From Corynebacterium kutscheri (lineage in GTDB: Bacteria; Actinomycetota; Actinomycetes; Mycobacteriales; Mycobacteriaceae), in contig NZ_CP011312.1 of the NCBI RefSeq assembly GCF_000980835.1, positions 1 through 64,000 of the forward strand: a stretch of DNA of 64,000 nucleotides, in the 5' to 3' direction. Positions 12,260 through 21,839 of this stretch are shown piece after piece. Positions within the stretch are counted from its first letter, which is position 1, and every line of letters starts with the position of its first letter. Under the pieces are notes generated by a model. It worked only from the letters and a program-made list of their open reading frames with translations. It ran no database searches and was not told where the DNA came from. Position numbers and translations under genes: made by a program.

Positions 12260-12336
12260 GGGCCTATAGCTCAGTCGGTTAGAGCGCATCGCTGATAACG
12301 ATGAGGTCGCAAGTTCGATTCTTGCTAGGCCCACCA
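12260..12336 (+). tRNA. tRNA-Ile (GAT)
   Basis: A complete 77-base cloverleaf: acceptor GGGCCTA/TAGGCCC, anticodon GAT at 12294-12296 in the loop CTGATAA, T-loop TTCGATT, and an encoded 3' CCA. It forms the usual gyrA-downstream pair with tRNA-Ala. Confidence 0.95.
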
Positions 12337-12346
12337 TAGGAACAAA

Positions 12347-12419
12347 GGGGCATTAGCTCAATTGGTAGAGCATCTGCTTTGCAAGCAGAAGGTCAGGAGT
12401 TCGATTCTCCTATGCTCCA
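12347..12419 (+). tRNA. tRNA-Ala (TGC)
   Basis: A 73-base cloverleaf: acceptor GGGGCAT/ATGCTCC, anticodon loop TTTGCAA (anticodon TGC), T-loop TTCGATT. CCA is not encoded. It lies 10 bases after tRNA-Ile. Confidence 0.95.
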
Positions 12420-12461
12420 CAGCTTTAGATGTAGTATGCATCTGATTTAGTGGATAACTAC

Positions 12462-12498
12462 AAAAACGGCGAACACTATCGTGGTGTTCGCCGTTTTT
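12462..12498. terminator. Bidirectional terminator between tRNA-Ala and tag
   Basis: AAAAA-CGGCGAACAC pairs with GTGTTCGCCG-TTTTT around a seven-base loop. The A and T flanks allow termination of the tRNA transcript and of the convergent repair operon. Confidence 0.88.
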
Positions 12499-12515
12499 GG
12501 TTATGCTTGGGATGT

Positions 12516-13142
12516 TTAAGCTGGCCACACACCCGAAGAACCACGTCGGTGTGAACCGATAAGATGCGTATCAATAATTCCAATTGCTTCCATGAGGGCA
12601 TGCATTGTTGTTGGTCCGACAAAAGAAAAACCTTGGTTACGTAAAGCTTTTGCTAACGCCACTGATTCAGGCGATTGTGTAGGAACCTCAGCCATAGTGC
12701 GCGGTGCAGGAGTGGTAGCAGGCTGAAAAGACCATACGAACTCAGCTAAACCACCTTGATCGCGTAGCCGAAGTGTTGCTTGAGCATTAGTAATTGTGGC
12801 AATAATTTTTGCTCGATTCCGGATAATTCCAGCATTTCCCATCAGCTTTTCGACGTCTTTCTCTTCATAGCCAGCAACCTGTTCAGGATCAAAATCAGCA
12901 AAAGCTTTTCGAAACGCTTCGCGTTTATGCAGTATTGTTGACCAAGAAAGCCCAGCCTGAAAGGCTTCCAAACTTAGCCGCTCATAAACTCCACGCTCGT
13001 CACGGATTGGCATGCCCCATTCAGTATCGTAATAGTTTTGCAAAATTGGATCAGTACTTGCCCATAGAGGTCGAGCACAGCCATCTGCACCGATGACAAG
13101 ATCAGGATTATGCGTATCGACGTAAGGTTTGGAAAAAGCCAT
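12516..13142 (-). CDS. tag: DNA-3-methyladenine glycosylase I
   Basis: Removes 3-methyladenine from alkylated DNA to start base-excision repair. The 208-residue protein has the Tag fold, with the N-terminal CARPLWASTDPILQNYYDTEWG block and EAFQAGLSWSTIL, and the C-terminal FVGPTTMHALMEAIG and DTHLIGSH. It is the last gene of an ogt-alkB-tag operon; the gap to alkB is 35 bases. All three products repair alkylation damage. Confidence 0.95.
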   Translation of the reverse strand: MAFSKPYVDTHNPDLVIGADGCARPLWASTDPILQNYYDTEWGMPIRDERGVYERLSLEAFQAGLSWSTILHKREAFRKAFADFDPEQVAGYEEKDVEKLMGNAGIIRNRAKIIATITNAQATLRLRDQGGLAEFVWSFQPATTPAPRTMAEVPTQSPESVALAKALRNQGFSFVGPTTMHALMEAIGIIDTHLIGSHRRGSSGVWPA

Positions 13143-13177
13143 AATGTGTCCTTGGATTGGGGAAATCGTCGAAAAGC

Positions 13178-13858
13178 TTAGGTAGTTTCGCTTAAACCAG
13201 TTACCCGCATAGTGATATTAATGCGTCCGGTTTTTAGTCCGCAGTCTAATGGGGCTGTGTTTGGGTATATCTTAGGAACACCGTGGTAAGCCAGTCTAGA
13301 AGCACCACCAAAAACAAAAAGATCACCTGAAGCAAGATCAATATCGTGGTACGGCTTGGTGCGAGTCATCGTATTTCCGAAACGGAATTTACACGTATTC
13401 CCAATGGATAAAGAGACAATTGGAGCGGTAGATTTTTCATCCTTATCCTGGTGCATACCCATACGTGCGGTGTCACTATAGTAATTTATTAGCGCTGTAT
13501 CTGGGGTGTAATTATCTCCGGCATGTGGATCACCAGTTGCTGTTACCAGCGCTTTGCGACCAAGACGGACCATCCACTCAGGAAATTCCAACACCTGATG
13601 ACCATTAACATCGACTGCTATACGCGTGTATTCATAAGGGTGCCAATGCCAACCCAAACATACGGTACGTACACTCATTTCATGACCGTTTATGCAAGCT
13701 GCTCGTAGTGGAACTGGACCTGATGCCCACTGATAAAACCGCGCTACCAACCATCGTTACTGTTCAAGGTTAAGCCAGCCTGGCACATAGTACGCCCCCT
13801 CGGGCAGCTGTGGCTGATTTACCTGCGCAAACATGTCAGATCCAAAAAGGGTACTCAT
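13178..13858 (-). pseudogene. alkB: AlkB-type DNA dioxygenase with in-frame stop codon
   Basis: AlkB is an Fe(II)/2-oxoglutarate dioxygenase that demethylates 1-methyladenine and 3-methylcytosine. The frame from ATG 13858, preceded by AAGGAG, encodes 33 residues ending in LNLEQ, then a TAA at 13757-13759. The same frame continues with RWLVARFYQWASG and the whole catalytic domain (HQDKDE iron ligands, the C-terminal His in LAYHG, the 2-oxoglutarate Arg in GRINITMR). One C-to-T change (CAA to TAA) explains the break. A TTG at 13750 could restart a 190-residue protein that lacks only the N-terminal lid. Weak activity is therefore possible. Confidence 0.88.
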
Positions 13859-13893
13859 AGGCTCCTTGTAGTGCTTGGTGTTTTGCCAGGAAA

Positions 13894-14421
13894 TCAGAAT
13901 AATCTAGTTTCTGCTAGCTCGGTAGGCTCTTCTAGTTCTAATAGGAACCGCTTACGATCAAGCCCACCGGCATAACCAGTCAAGGAACCATTCGCACCAA
14001 TTACCCGATGGCAGGGAATAATAATACTAATTGGGTTCCGACCAACCACTTGGCCAACGCGTTGAGCAAGATGAGGATTTCCCAGACGTTTTGCCAGTGC
14101 ACCATAAGTAGTGGTGTGACCATAGGGGATTTCTGCTAACATTTTCCAGACTCGTGTGGAAAAGTCATCGCCTTGAGCATGTGTTGGCACGCTAAAAGTA
14201 TGCCGAGTACCAGCGAGGTAATCAGTTAATTCTATTGCTGTGCGGGTAAAAAGCTGGTCAGTAGCATTATCTGTGTAAATACCGAAGGCTGATTCCTCTG
14301 GAAGATGCGAATGGCCAGGGAAATAGATTCCGGTGAGATAGTCATTTTCAGCCACCACGGTTAATTCACCCAGTGAGGTTTTAATACGTGTGTGGCGTGG
14401 TTGGATTCCTACATTTTTCAT
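13894..14421 (-). CDS. ogt: Methylated-DNA--protein-cysteine methyltransferase
   Basis: Suicide enzyme that moves the methyl group from O6-methylguanine to its own cysteine. The 175-residue protein carries the active-site motif IPCHRVIG near residue 135, the helix-turn-helix region PYGHTTTYGALAKRLG and a C-terminal YAGGLDRKRFLLELE. It lacks the N-terminal Ada adaptive-response domain, so it is Ogt/MGMT type. AGGAGT lies upstream of the ATG. It is the first gene of the repair operon; alkB follows 35 bases later. Confidence 0.94.
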   Translation of the reverse strand: MKNVGIQPRHTRIKTSLGELTVVAENDYLTGIYFPGHSHLPEESAFGIYTDNATDQLFTRTAIELTDYLAGTRHTFSVPTHAQGDDFSTRVWKMLAEIPYGHTTTYGALAKRLGNPHLAQRVGQVVGRNPISIIIPCHRVIGANGSLTGYAGGLDRKRFLLELEEPTELAETRLF

Positions 14422-14717
14422 GTGATTACTCCTGGTCGCCCTATTATCTACTCACTATATAGCTATGGTTATGGAGCTGGAGTAAGCGTGGAAGAAATTT
14501 TGTGGTTTTCACGCCCACCTGGAGGATCACTTTCTAAAAAACCGATGACAGTGTGAATTTTTTGGTTCATAAAATGGGACTTCGGCTTGGCATATGCCTT
14601 CAGGTGATACTTCACGCTTTGTGATAAAGAAATTGTGACGATTTTGTGGGAGGAGAGTCGTTTTCAATATGGAAATGTTAGTGTGGCCGTAGTGGAAGTA
14701 ATAGGGAGGGGAGTTGA

Positions 14718-14870
14718 ATGAATTTCAGCATCATTGAATTGGTTTTCATTTTGGGAACTGGTGCTTTGTTATTGTTAATTCCAGTGATCATTATTCTTGT
14801 GATTTGGAACGTTATTAAGGGGTATCGGTCTACGGATACAACCCAAGAAGCTCTGGAAAAAGATAGTTGA
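14718..14870 (+). CDS. Small single-pass membrane protein
   Basis: A 50-residue open frame starting MNFSIIELVFILGTG, with one strong hydrophobic helix (about residues 5-33) and a charged C-terminal tail ending EALEKDS. GGGAGGGGAG lies 5-12 bases upstream of the ATG, an unusually good ribosome-binding site, which argues that it is real. No family is recognised. It might be a short envelope or stress peptide. Confidence 0.5.
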   Translation: MNFSIIELVFILGTGALLLLIPVIIILVIWNVIKGYRSTDTTQEALEKDS

Positions 14871-14916
14871 CTAGTAATTCGAGGGTACCATTTTGATGAA
14901 AGTGGAGTAGTACCCC

Positions 14917-15214
14917 GTGAAACTTACTGGTCAAATTTGTTATGGTTTAATTTTGTTACATACCGTAGTTGGATTACTGGTTTTCGATTTGAACCTTTCC
15001 GCACATTTAGCTTGGGTCGATGCTGCGGTTGAAATCCTACTGCTGGGTAGCACGCACCCATCCTGCGTCAGCTCTTTTTCGTTCTTCTTGTCGTTGTCCG
15101 CCTTCATACAAGGACAGCTCACATTTCTGTATGGGTATTGTTGCTAGCAATATTGGTGTTTGGATAATAGTCGACAAAACCGCATGTGGGGTTCTTTTTC
15201 AGATTAGACATTAA
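14917..15214 (+). pseudogene. Possible decayed membrane protein (DUF6463-like)
   Basis: A frame from GTG 14917 (KLTGQICYGLILLHTVVGLLVF) resembles the start of small four-helix DUF6463-type proteins. It ends at 15147 without the later helices. The third frame then carries GIVASNIGVWIIVDKTACGV up to 15214, which would fit the last helix if a frameshift occurred near 15130. The match is judged by eye and is weak; a random open frame is possible. Confidence 0.35.
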
Positions 15215-16554
15215 GATGATGTGTTTTGTGATAGCGCTTTTATTTTTTGGGTGGGATGTAATTTCTAGATAGTGACTCCCATTGCTTTTTTATGCCTGAA
15301 ATGGGCGTGGTAGCAGTGGAAATCGTGATCCGAACAAATCTTGACCAGTGCATGATTGACGCTGATAGATTAAACCTCTTTTACAACATGTTTGTTTTTG
15401 AGTAATTGTGTTTGGATGCGGGAATTTTAAAGCAACACAACCATGGATGTGCTTCTTAAGTATGGAAGTAGCTACTGACTAAGAAAATAATTTTCAGTAT
15501 TTTTACTAATGAAAAATGCTGTAAAGATATTTCGGCTTATCGACGATAGTTTTGCTAGCTTAACCAGCGGCTTTCGGGTATTGATTAAAGGTGAAGCTTA
15601 TCTGAGCCACAAAAATATTGAATTGTGCTTGTTTGCATTGTTTTAAGTAGATTTCACCAATCTCATATATACGGTAAGCTGCATTAAATTTTAATTTAGA
15701 TTAGGAAGAAAGCACTGGCTGTAATGGGCATCAGAACTGCTTTTAGTATTTTCATCTCGATGCAGATTCTTAAAATGCCTGTTAAAAAGGTTATTTAAAA
15801 GTATTGCTTAGCGAAACATTTATGTTTATAATCGCCATCGTTAATGCATGGCAGTGGAAAATTTCACAGTCGAGCGTTAATAAAATGACTAATAAAAGAC
15901 TAGAAGGAGGGTTTGGTTAGAGGTAAGCAGATAATTTTGTACGCAAATCTGTTTTCTGTATAGGGAAGGGGAACCCTAGAAAACAGTTCTTTATTACATA
16001 AGAGATTAAAATGTCGGTTTCTCTTAAGCGTAAAAAGAGAAACCGACATTTTTCTTTGGAAATCTTTGGCCCCTTATTTTTCTTGAGGCAATGAACATTA
16101 TGCTCTGTTATTGCAGATCGCGGTATATGGAACACTTATTAAACTTAAGTAAATGTCACATAAGAGTGATCGCCATGGGTTTTGTTGGGATAGCTTAATT
16201 ACGTATTACTACTTAAAGATGTTGCTCTAAAAGCACTTTGTTAGTAGTGGTGATAAGCCAAGGGTAAACATATTGAGATGCCAAGCTAGATATACTCTGA
16301 TCGAGCTGATAGGTTTTGGGTATACAAAATTTGCTGTAACCGTGGCGTAGTATCGCCAGGTGAGCATGCATTGACACTAATCAAATCCAAAAAGATATAT
16401 GCGGTAGAAGTTGGCTTGGTCTGTTTGTGACAGCAGTGTGGGGTTATATCTTTAGGGGCTCGATGGGGTAAGGAATAATAAACTTATTTAAATAATAGTC
16501 TGCGAGATTTTCGCTAATTTAACTCAGTGGTTTTTCGGTTAGTTTTAGTTAGTA
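15215..16554. other. Gene-poor stretch of about 1.3 kb
   Basis: No convincing gene is seen on either strand. The composition is AT-rich. The only clear structure is a terminator-like hairpin at 16010-16053. Two loosely similar segments occur at 15549-15580 and 16509-16540 (both of the form TTTTxGCTAxxTTAACxxxxGGxTTTTCGG). This could be decayed DNA, a regulatory region or undetected small RNAs. Confidence 0.5.
16010..16053 (+). terminator. Strong hairpin with T tail in gene-free DNA
   Basis: A perfect 16-bp stem (16010-16025 with 16035-16050, containing GTCGGTTTCTCTT) is followed by T residues. There is no coding gene directly upstream on the + strand, so it may end a small RNA, the remains of a lost gene, or a transcript from the minus strand. 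Confidence 0.7.
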
Positions 16555-17379
16555 TTATTTATTATTTTTTTGTGCTTTGGCCTGGGTAATTGCGCGATTA
16601 ACAATTTCAGCTTGGTTGAGAGAATAATGATCAATACCGTCTGGAAACTCAGTAGTGATATTTCTAAAACCTTGGTTTCGATAGAAATTGGAACCGTTAT
16701 GTGCTGCAGAAAGTGCATCGAAAGACTCTTGTGGATTACCGGAAGCAGGTACTGCGCCATTATTTAGTTTTCCGGTTACCCACCATAGGGGGAGTGTTTC
16801 TTTTGTGTGCTGACTGACTTGTTTGTTTACCTCGCCTGGTGCACCGCCGCCGCCAAGTAATACTGCGCCACCAGTAACAAGTTCTGGGGAGTTAGGCAAG
16901 ATGCTATAAGAAAGCATTTCTGCGCCACCAGAATATCCTGACCACCACATATTACTGGTGTCAACATGGGGCAGGGTATAAATGCGTTGCTCAAGAAGAT
17001 TTTGTAACCATAGGCGATTAGTTGGTAGCTGTTTCCACCAGGTCAGTGTTTCCCTATCTGGAGTAAAAGGGGTAAGCAGCACCATATTATGTTTGCGTGC
17101 AACAGCTGCTAATGCATTGAGATTCGCTTCAGTATCACCGCCATCACCATGTAGGCGAATAAGTACCCCATAGGGTTTATTAAGATCGATTCCCGCAGTG
17201 TAAAGGCGGTATTTTCCCTCATTCGTACCGTTGCTAAAAGAAAGGCTTTGTGGGGGACCCTCATAATGTGTGGTTTCTAGATCAGAATCTTTTGCAAAGA
17301 CGAAAATGATGCTCGCAATGACAATAAGTGTGCTGATGAGCACAGTGCTAAGTATTAGCCAATAAAACCGTTTAGTCAT
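16555..17379 (-). CDS. Membrane-anchored alpha/beta hydrolase
   Basis: A 274-residue protein with an N-terminal hydrophobic segment (residues 6-29) acting as signal anchor or uncleaved signal, then an esterase-like alpha/beta-hydrolase domain. RLHGDGGDT (oxyanion region) precedes the nucleophile motif GYSGGA, and GIDHYS near the C-terminus probably supplies the catalytic His. It resembles the polyhydroxybutyrate-depolymerase/feruloyl-esterase group. Substrate unknown; it would act outside the membrane. It stands alone with AT-rich flanks. Confidence 0.72.
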   Translation of the reverse strand: MTKRFYWLILSTVLISTLIVIASIIFVFAKDSDLETTHYEGPPQSLSFSNGTNEGKYRLYTAGIDLNKPYGVLIRLHGDGGDTEANLNALAAVARKHNMVLLTPFTPDRETLTWWKQLPTNRLWLQNLLEQRIYTLPHVDTSNMWWSGYSGGAEMLSYSILPNSPELVTGGAVLLGGGGAPGEVNKQVSQHTKETLPLWWVTGKLNNGAVPASGNPQESFDALSAAHNGSNFYRNQGFRNITTEFPDGIDHYSLNQAEIVNRAITQAKAQKNNK

Positions 17380-17821
17380 ACAAACCTTTCGACGCTTTTC
17401 TTTTGATTATATTTTTATTCTCCAGCTCATGCATATAAATACCCTAATTTGTTGCTTTGGCAACAATTAATTGTTACTAATATTACAGTTTAATTATTAT
17501 GCCGCATTGATTGTATTTATGCTACTCAAGTCACTTTTATGGAAAATGAGGGGGTAATTCATAAGGGGTGGAAAATTAGATATGTAGCACTAAGGTGTTT
17601 TAAAGTGTGTTGTCTCTCTTAGTTTTATTTTAAATAATTATTATTGTTTTATAATATAACCCATTTTAAGGTGATTTATTGTTGTGATTTTGTAATATAA
17701 AAATATGCAAATATAAATATGTATTTTTCTTTTGCCTTAGAACTACAAACATTCATTACTACTCAACGCCATGAATAGAGATCGAGAAACAGTTGGTTAG
17801 TAGGATTAAGGGACAAAGTTA
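17380..17821. other. AT-rich promoter region of the NRPS gene
   Basis: A 442-base gap between divergent genes, very rich in A and T (especially 17460-17750). It must hold promoters for the hydrolase and the NRPS operon. No clear operator or repeat was recognised. Confidence 0.5.
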
Positions 17822-20800
17822 ATGGCTTTTTTAACATCTCCTTCATCGGAGGATCACCACGAACTAGCAATTTACGGTGTCGAAGAGATACCTACTCCTC
17901 GCACGCTAGTTGATATTTTTCACACCACAGTAGCGTTGTATCCAGATGCTCCAGCATTAGTGGGTATGAATGAGACCCTTAACTACCGTGAGTTAGCTCA
18001 GCGTATTGACGAAGAAATTTCACGACTTGCCGAACTTGGTATCGGTTTAGGTGATCGGATTGGTATTCGAGTCCCTTCTGGAACAACCGATTTATATATA
18101 GCGATTCTTGCCACTATTTGTTCTGGTGCAGCCTATGTTCCCGTCGACTGGGACGACATTGATGAACGTGCTAAGACAGTTTGGGAAGAAGCTCAGGTAT
18201 GTGCAGTATATGGAAAAGATCTGCAATTAGACATTATTGACGATAGGCGTACAGATCCAGTTGCAATACAGCTTCCTACCACCGAAGATGATGCGTGGAT
18301 TATTTTTACCTCGGGTTCTACTGGCAAACCCAAAGGTGTAGCTATTACTCACCGGTCAGCAGCTGCGCTTGTTGATGCCGAAGCACGAATGTATCTCGTT
18401 GATGCACCCCTTGGCCCAGGGGATAAAGTTATGGCTGGATTATCGGTTGCTTTTGATGCTTCCTGCGAAGAAATGTGGCTGGCCTGGCGTTATGGGGCAG
18501 CACTTATTGCAGCACCTCGCGATATTGTTCGTTCTGCTGATGTGTTGGGTAAATGGATTACCGATAATGAGATTACCGCCGTTTCCACCGTTCCTACTTT
18601 GGCATCTTTTTGGCCCACAGAATCTCTTTCTGCTGTTCGTTTACTTATTTTCGGCGGTGAGGCACTGCCTAGTGAACTTTCTAATCGTTTGTATGCACCA
18701 GGTCGCGAATTATGGAACACCTATGGTCCAACGGAATCAACAGTAATTGCTTCCGGGCAGCTCATGAAGCCTTTAGAAAAAGATGAGCCAGTACGTATTG
18801 GTCGTGCTACTCCTGGTTGGCAACTTGTTGTAGTTGATCCGAGCACGAATGAACCAGTGCGCTGGGGTGAAAGCGGTGAGTTGATCGTCGGTGGGGTTGG
18901 GTTAGGTAGATATCTTGACCCGGTTAAAGATGCAGAAGTTTATGCTCCCTTGCCATCAATGAATTGGCAGCGTGCTTATCGTACTGGTGATTTGGTGATC
19001 GCTGAAAAAGAAGGCCTTATTTTTGCTGGTCGTGCCGATGATCAAATTAAATTCGGTGGTCGTCGTATGGAGCTGGGTGAAATTGACCGAGCATTAAGCA
19101 CGATCCCAGGTGTTAGTGTTGCTGCAGCAGCAAAACAAAAAACAAATGCTGGTTCCGATGTCATTGTTGGTTATATCGTCGCTGATGGGACTGGCCCACA
19201 GGGAAGTGTTGATCTTACGGCTGCTCGCGCGCATCTTAGTACGGTTCTACCAGGTGGTATTGCACCAACGCTGTGCATTATTGATGAGCTACCAAAGAAA
19301 ACTTCAGGCAAAGTAGACCGTAAAGCACTGCCTTGGCCACTGCCTACTTCAGAGGATTCTGCTGCTGCTCTGGCAGCTCTACCGGATGATCTGAAAATTC
19401 TTGCTGGTCAGTGGATGGATCAATTAGGACCAGTGCCGATTAGTCCGGATGCTAATTTTTTTGATCTTGGTGGTTCCTCAGTAGCTATTGCTAAATTGGC
19501 AGTGGAATTACGTTCTACACACCCGGCTTTAGATATTGGTGCTTTGTATGACAACCCCACCTTGGCTGAGATGGCTGCTTATCTCTCGACTTTAAGTGAA
19601 GATAATGAGCAAAATCCACAACCACAGAAAATACCCTGGTGGTCGGGAATTGTTCAGTTCTTAGTAGTATGCGGAATTTATGTCATTAACGCTGCTCGCT
19701 ATATTGTTGGTGCCATCTTGGTTGTGTGGGTGTTGCGGGTTATTTTTCACGCTGGTTGGGTACCCCGAATATCAGTTATCCCATGGCTTATCGGCTGGTT
19801 TGTGCTATTTTCTACCCCAGGAAAAATTGCTCAAACAGTCATCGCTACTCGTATATTAACTATGCGGATTAAGCCGGGGGAGTATCTTCGAGGTGGCTGG
19901 ACACATTTACGCATTTGGGCAGCTGAACGCATTTTTATCTATATGCGATTAGATCCTTTGCTGGGTACACCATTTATGCCGATACTATTTAGGTTGTTTG
20001 GTTGCAAAGTAGGCAAAAATGCAGAACTAACCGCATTTCCACCGGTTAGTGGCCTAGCTACTATTGGCGATGATGTTTCTTTAGAGCATGAAGTAGATAT
20101 TAACGGACATTGGATTGAAGGCGATACCTTCTACGTTGGGCGAACCATTATTGGTGATCGAGTACGGGTAGGAACACGTACCTTTATTACCCCTGGAATC
20201 ACTATTGGCGATGATGCTGAGGTGCTGCCTGGTTCATGTGTTGATAAGAATATTCCAGCAGGTCGACTTTATAGTGGTTCGCCAATAGTTGATCGTGGGG
20301 AAGCCGGCCAGGAATGGCCATTGGAAACTCCAGAAGAAGCTGTGGAAATGGGCGCGGTAACCATGTTGTCTTGGTTTAACCATCGGCTGCTTTATGGCTT
20401 GGGGCTTATGTGGATGACGCTTCTACCTATGATCGCGGTTATCCCAGCAATTATGGTCGTGTTGCCGAATGTGATTATGCGTCAGCGTTATGAAGAAGTT
20501 TTTCCAGTTCTTACCTTGTGGACACCAATATTTGCTGTCATAACCATTGTGACCTGGTTGGTGTTGGTTGTGCTTACCGTGCGAGCATGTGCAGTGTTGA
20601 TTAAGCCGGGTTATTTTCCGGAACACTCAACAACTGGTTGGGCATTGTGGTTGACTCATAGTTTGCTGCAAAAGACATTGACTTCGACCTACTTTATGTA
20701 TGCCGGTCTTATTACTCCAGCATTCTTGCGTTTATTGGGCGCACGTGTGGGTAAAGATACTGAAATTTCGACAGTAGAAACTATTCCGCATCTCACCTGG

Positions 20801-21097
20801 GTAGGAAACCGCTGTTTCTTAGCTGATCACTCGATGTGTGCCGCCTCCAGGCATCGCCGCGGCTGGGTTCATATTGGTACTACGGTGCTTGGCGACGGCT
20901 GCTTTGTTGGCAACTCTGGCATTGTTGGTCCCGATCTTGATCTGCCCTCAGATGCTTTGATAGCAGTATTATCTTCAGTACCTGGTAAAACAGGTCGAGG
21001 TACTTCATGGATGGGTCGAACTCCGCGTAGCATTCCACGTCAACATGTTGAAGCTGATGCTGGGCATCTTTTAACCCGCCGGAGCATCTTAAAGTAG
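17822..21097 (+). CDS. Pls/PosA-type non-ribosomal peptide synthetase, truncated by frameshift
   Basis: The 1091-residue frame has an adenylation domain (A3 IIFTSGSTGKPKG, A5 NTYGPTE, A7 YRTGD, A8 around FGGRRMELGEIDRAL, A10 PKKTSGKVDRKALP) and a carrier domain with Ser in FFDLGGSS near residue 550. A membrane region with two left-handed beta-helix (hexapeptide acyltransferase) segments follows. This is the epsilon-poly-lysine synthetase-like layout, in which one module activates one amino acid and a membrane part links residues. The frame ends HLLTRRSILK, whereas the -1 frame continues the protein without a break. The missing base lies in a T run at 21069-21072. Product unknown. Confidence 0.88.
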   Translation: MAFLTSPSSEDHHELAIYGVEEIPTPRTLVDIFHTTVALYPDAPALVGMNETLNYRELAQRIDEEISRLAELGIGLGDRIGIRVPSGTTDLYIAILATICSGAAYVPVDWDDIDERAKTVWEEAQVCAVYGKDLQLDIIDDRRTDPVAIQLPTTEDDAWIIFTSGSTGKPKGVAITHRSAAALVDAEARMYLVDAPLGPGDKVMAGLSVAFDASCEEMWLAWRYGAALIAAPRDIVRSADVLGKWITDNEITAVSTVPTLASFWPTESLSAVRLLIFGGEALPSELSNRLYAPGRELWNTYGPTESTVIASGQLMKPLEKDEPVRIGRATPGWQLVVVDPSTNEPVRWGESGELIVGGVGLGRYLDPVKDAEVYAPLPSMNWQRAYRTGDLVIAEKEGLIFAGRADDQIKFGGRRMELGEIDRALSTIPGVSVAAAAKQKTNAGSDVIVGYIVADGTGPQGSVDLTAARAHLSTVLPGGIAPTLCIIDELPKKTSGKVDRKALPWPLPTSEDSAAALAALPDDLKILAGQWMDQLGPVPISPDANFFDLGGSSVAIAKLAVELRSTHPALDIGALYDNPTLAEMAAYLSTLSEDNEQNPQPQKIPWWSGIVQFLVVCGIYVINAARYIVGAILVVWVLRVIFHAGWVPRISVIPWLIGWFVLFSTPGKIAQTVIATRILTMRIKPGEYLRGGWTHLRIWAAERIFIYMRLDPLLGTPFMPILFRLFGCKVGKNAELTAFPPVSGLATIGDDVSLEHEVDINGHWIEGDTFYVGRTIIGDRVRVGTRTFITPGITIGDDAEVLPGSCVDKNIPAGRLYSGSPIVDRGEAGQEWPLETPEEAVEMGAVTMLSWFNHRLLYGLGLMWMTLLPMIAVIPAIMVVLPNVIMRQRYEEVFPVLTLWTPIFAVITIVTWLVLVVLTVRACAVLIKPGYFPEHSTTGWALWLTHSLLQKTLTSTYFMYAGLITPAFLRLLGARVGKDTEISTVETIPHLTWVGNRCFLADHSMCAASRHRRGWVHIGTTVLGDGCFVGNSGIVGPDLDLPSDALIAVLSSVPGKTGRGTSWMGRTPRSIPRQHVEADAGHLLTRRSILK

Positions 21098-21171
21098 CAC
21101 GTCTTATTGTCGAGCTTTTCCGCTTAATTCCAGTAATTACTGCTGCCTATCTTGATCTTTTCATTGTTTGG

Positions 21172-21828
21172 GTGGGCACAAATGTATATATGCATTATGG
21201 TATGGGCAGACACGGTCTAATTGGTGTCATCATGTGGGCATTCCCCATCGTTTTGGTCAGTGGAATTATCGCTAGTGTGATCCCAATAATTCTTAAATGG
21301 TTAATTGTTGGTCGTTTTACCGCTGGTCAGCGCACACTATTTTCCACTTTTGTGTGGCGTGGTGAACTTGTTGACAACACTGCTGAGCTATTAGCCGTAC
21401 CGTCGTTAGTTCGAATGTCATTAGGGTCGCCGCTTTATAACTGGTGGGCGCGGTTAATGGGAACTCGCATTGGTCGCAGCGTATGGTGCGAAACCTGGTG
21501 GCTGCCAGAGTTTGACCTGATCAGTATTGAAGATAACGCTACGGTCAACCGGGGCACTGTACTACAAACCCACCTTTTCCATGATCGAGTGATGTCTTTA
21601 GAAACCGTTACCTTAGGGCAAGGCTCAACATTGGGGCCAAATAGTTTTATGCTGCCAGGTTCTTCTTTAGGTCAACGCAGCATTATTCGTCCAGGCTCTC
21701 TAGTTTTACGCCAGGACTCGATACCACAAGACACCATTTGGTCAGGTAATCCCGTCTCGCATGTGGAAAAAGTAAAACCGACTGACGTTGAGCAGCACGA
21801 TATGCAACTCGTTCATCCGAAAAGCTAA
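21172..21828 (+). pseudogene. C-terminal part of the frameshifted Pls/PosA NRPS
   Basis: The frame is open and homologous-looking from about 21064 (FNPPEHLKVARLIVELFRL), but its first ATG-like start is at 21172, inside a membrane helix, so independent translation is unlikely. It encodes two membrane helices and the third hexapeptide-repeat segment (MGTRIGRSVWCETWWLPEFD; then NRGTVLQTHLFHDRVMSLE and a series of G-x-x-S turns). Joined to the 5' part the protein would be about 1335 residues, the usual family size. The acyltransferase gene starts 11 bases later. Confidence 0.82.
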
Positions 21829-21839
21829 GGATTTTTGTT

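Noticed and set aside
21065..21075. Programmed -1 ribosomal frameshift in the NRPS gene
   Set aside because: The zero-frame codons CTT TTA do not form an X-XXY-YYZ slippery site and no clear downstream pseudoknot was seen; a lost T is simpler.
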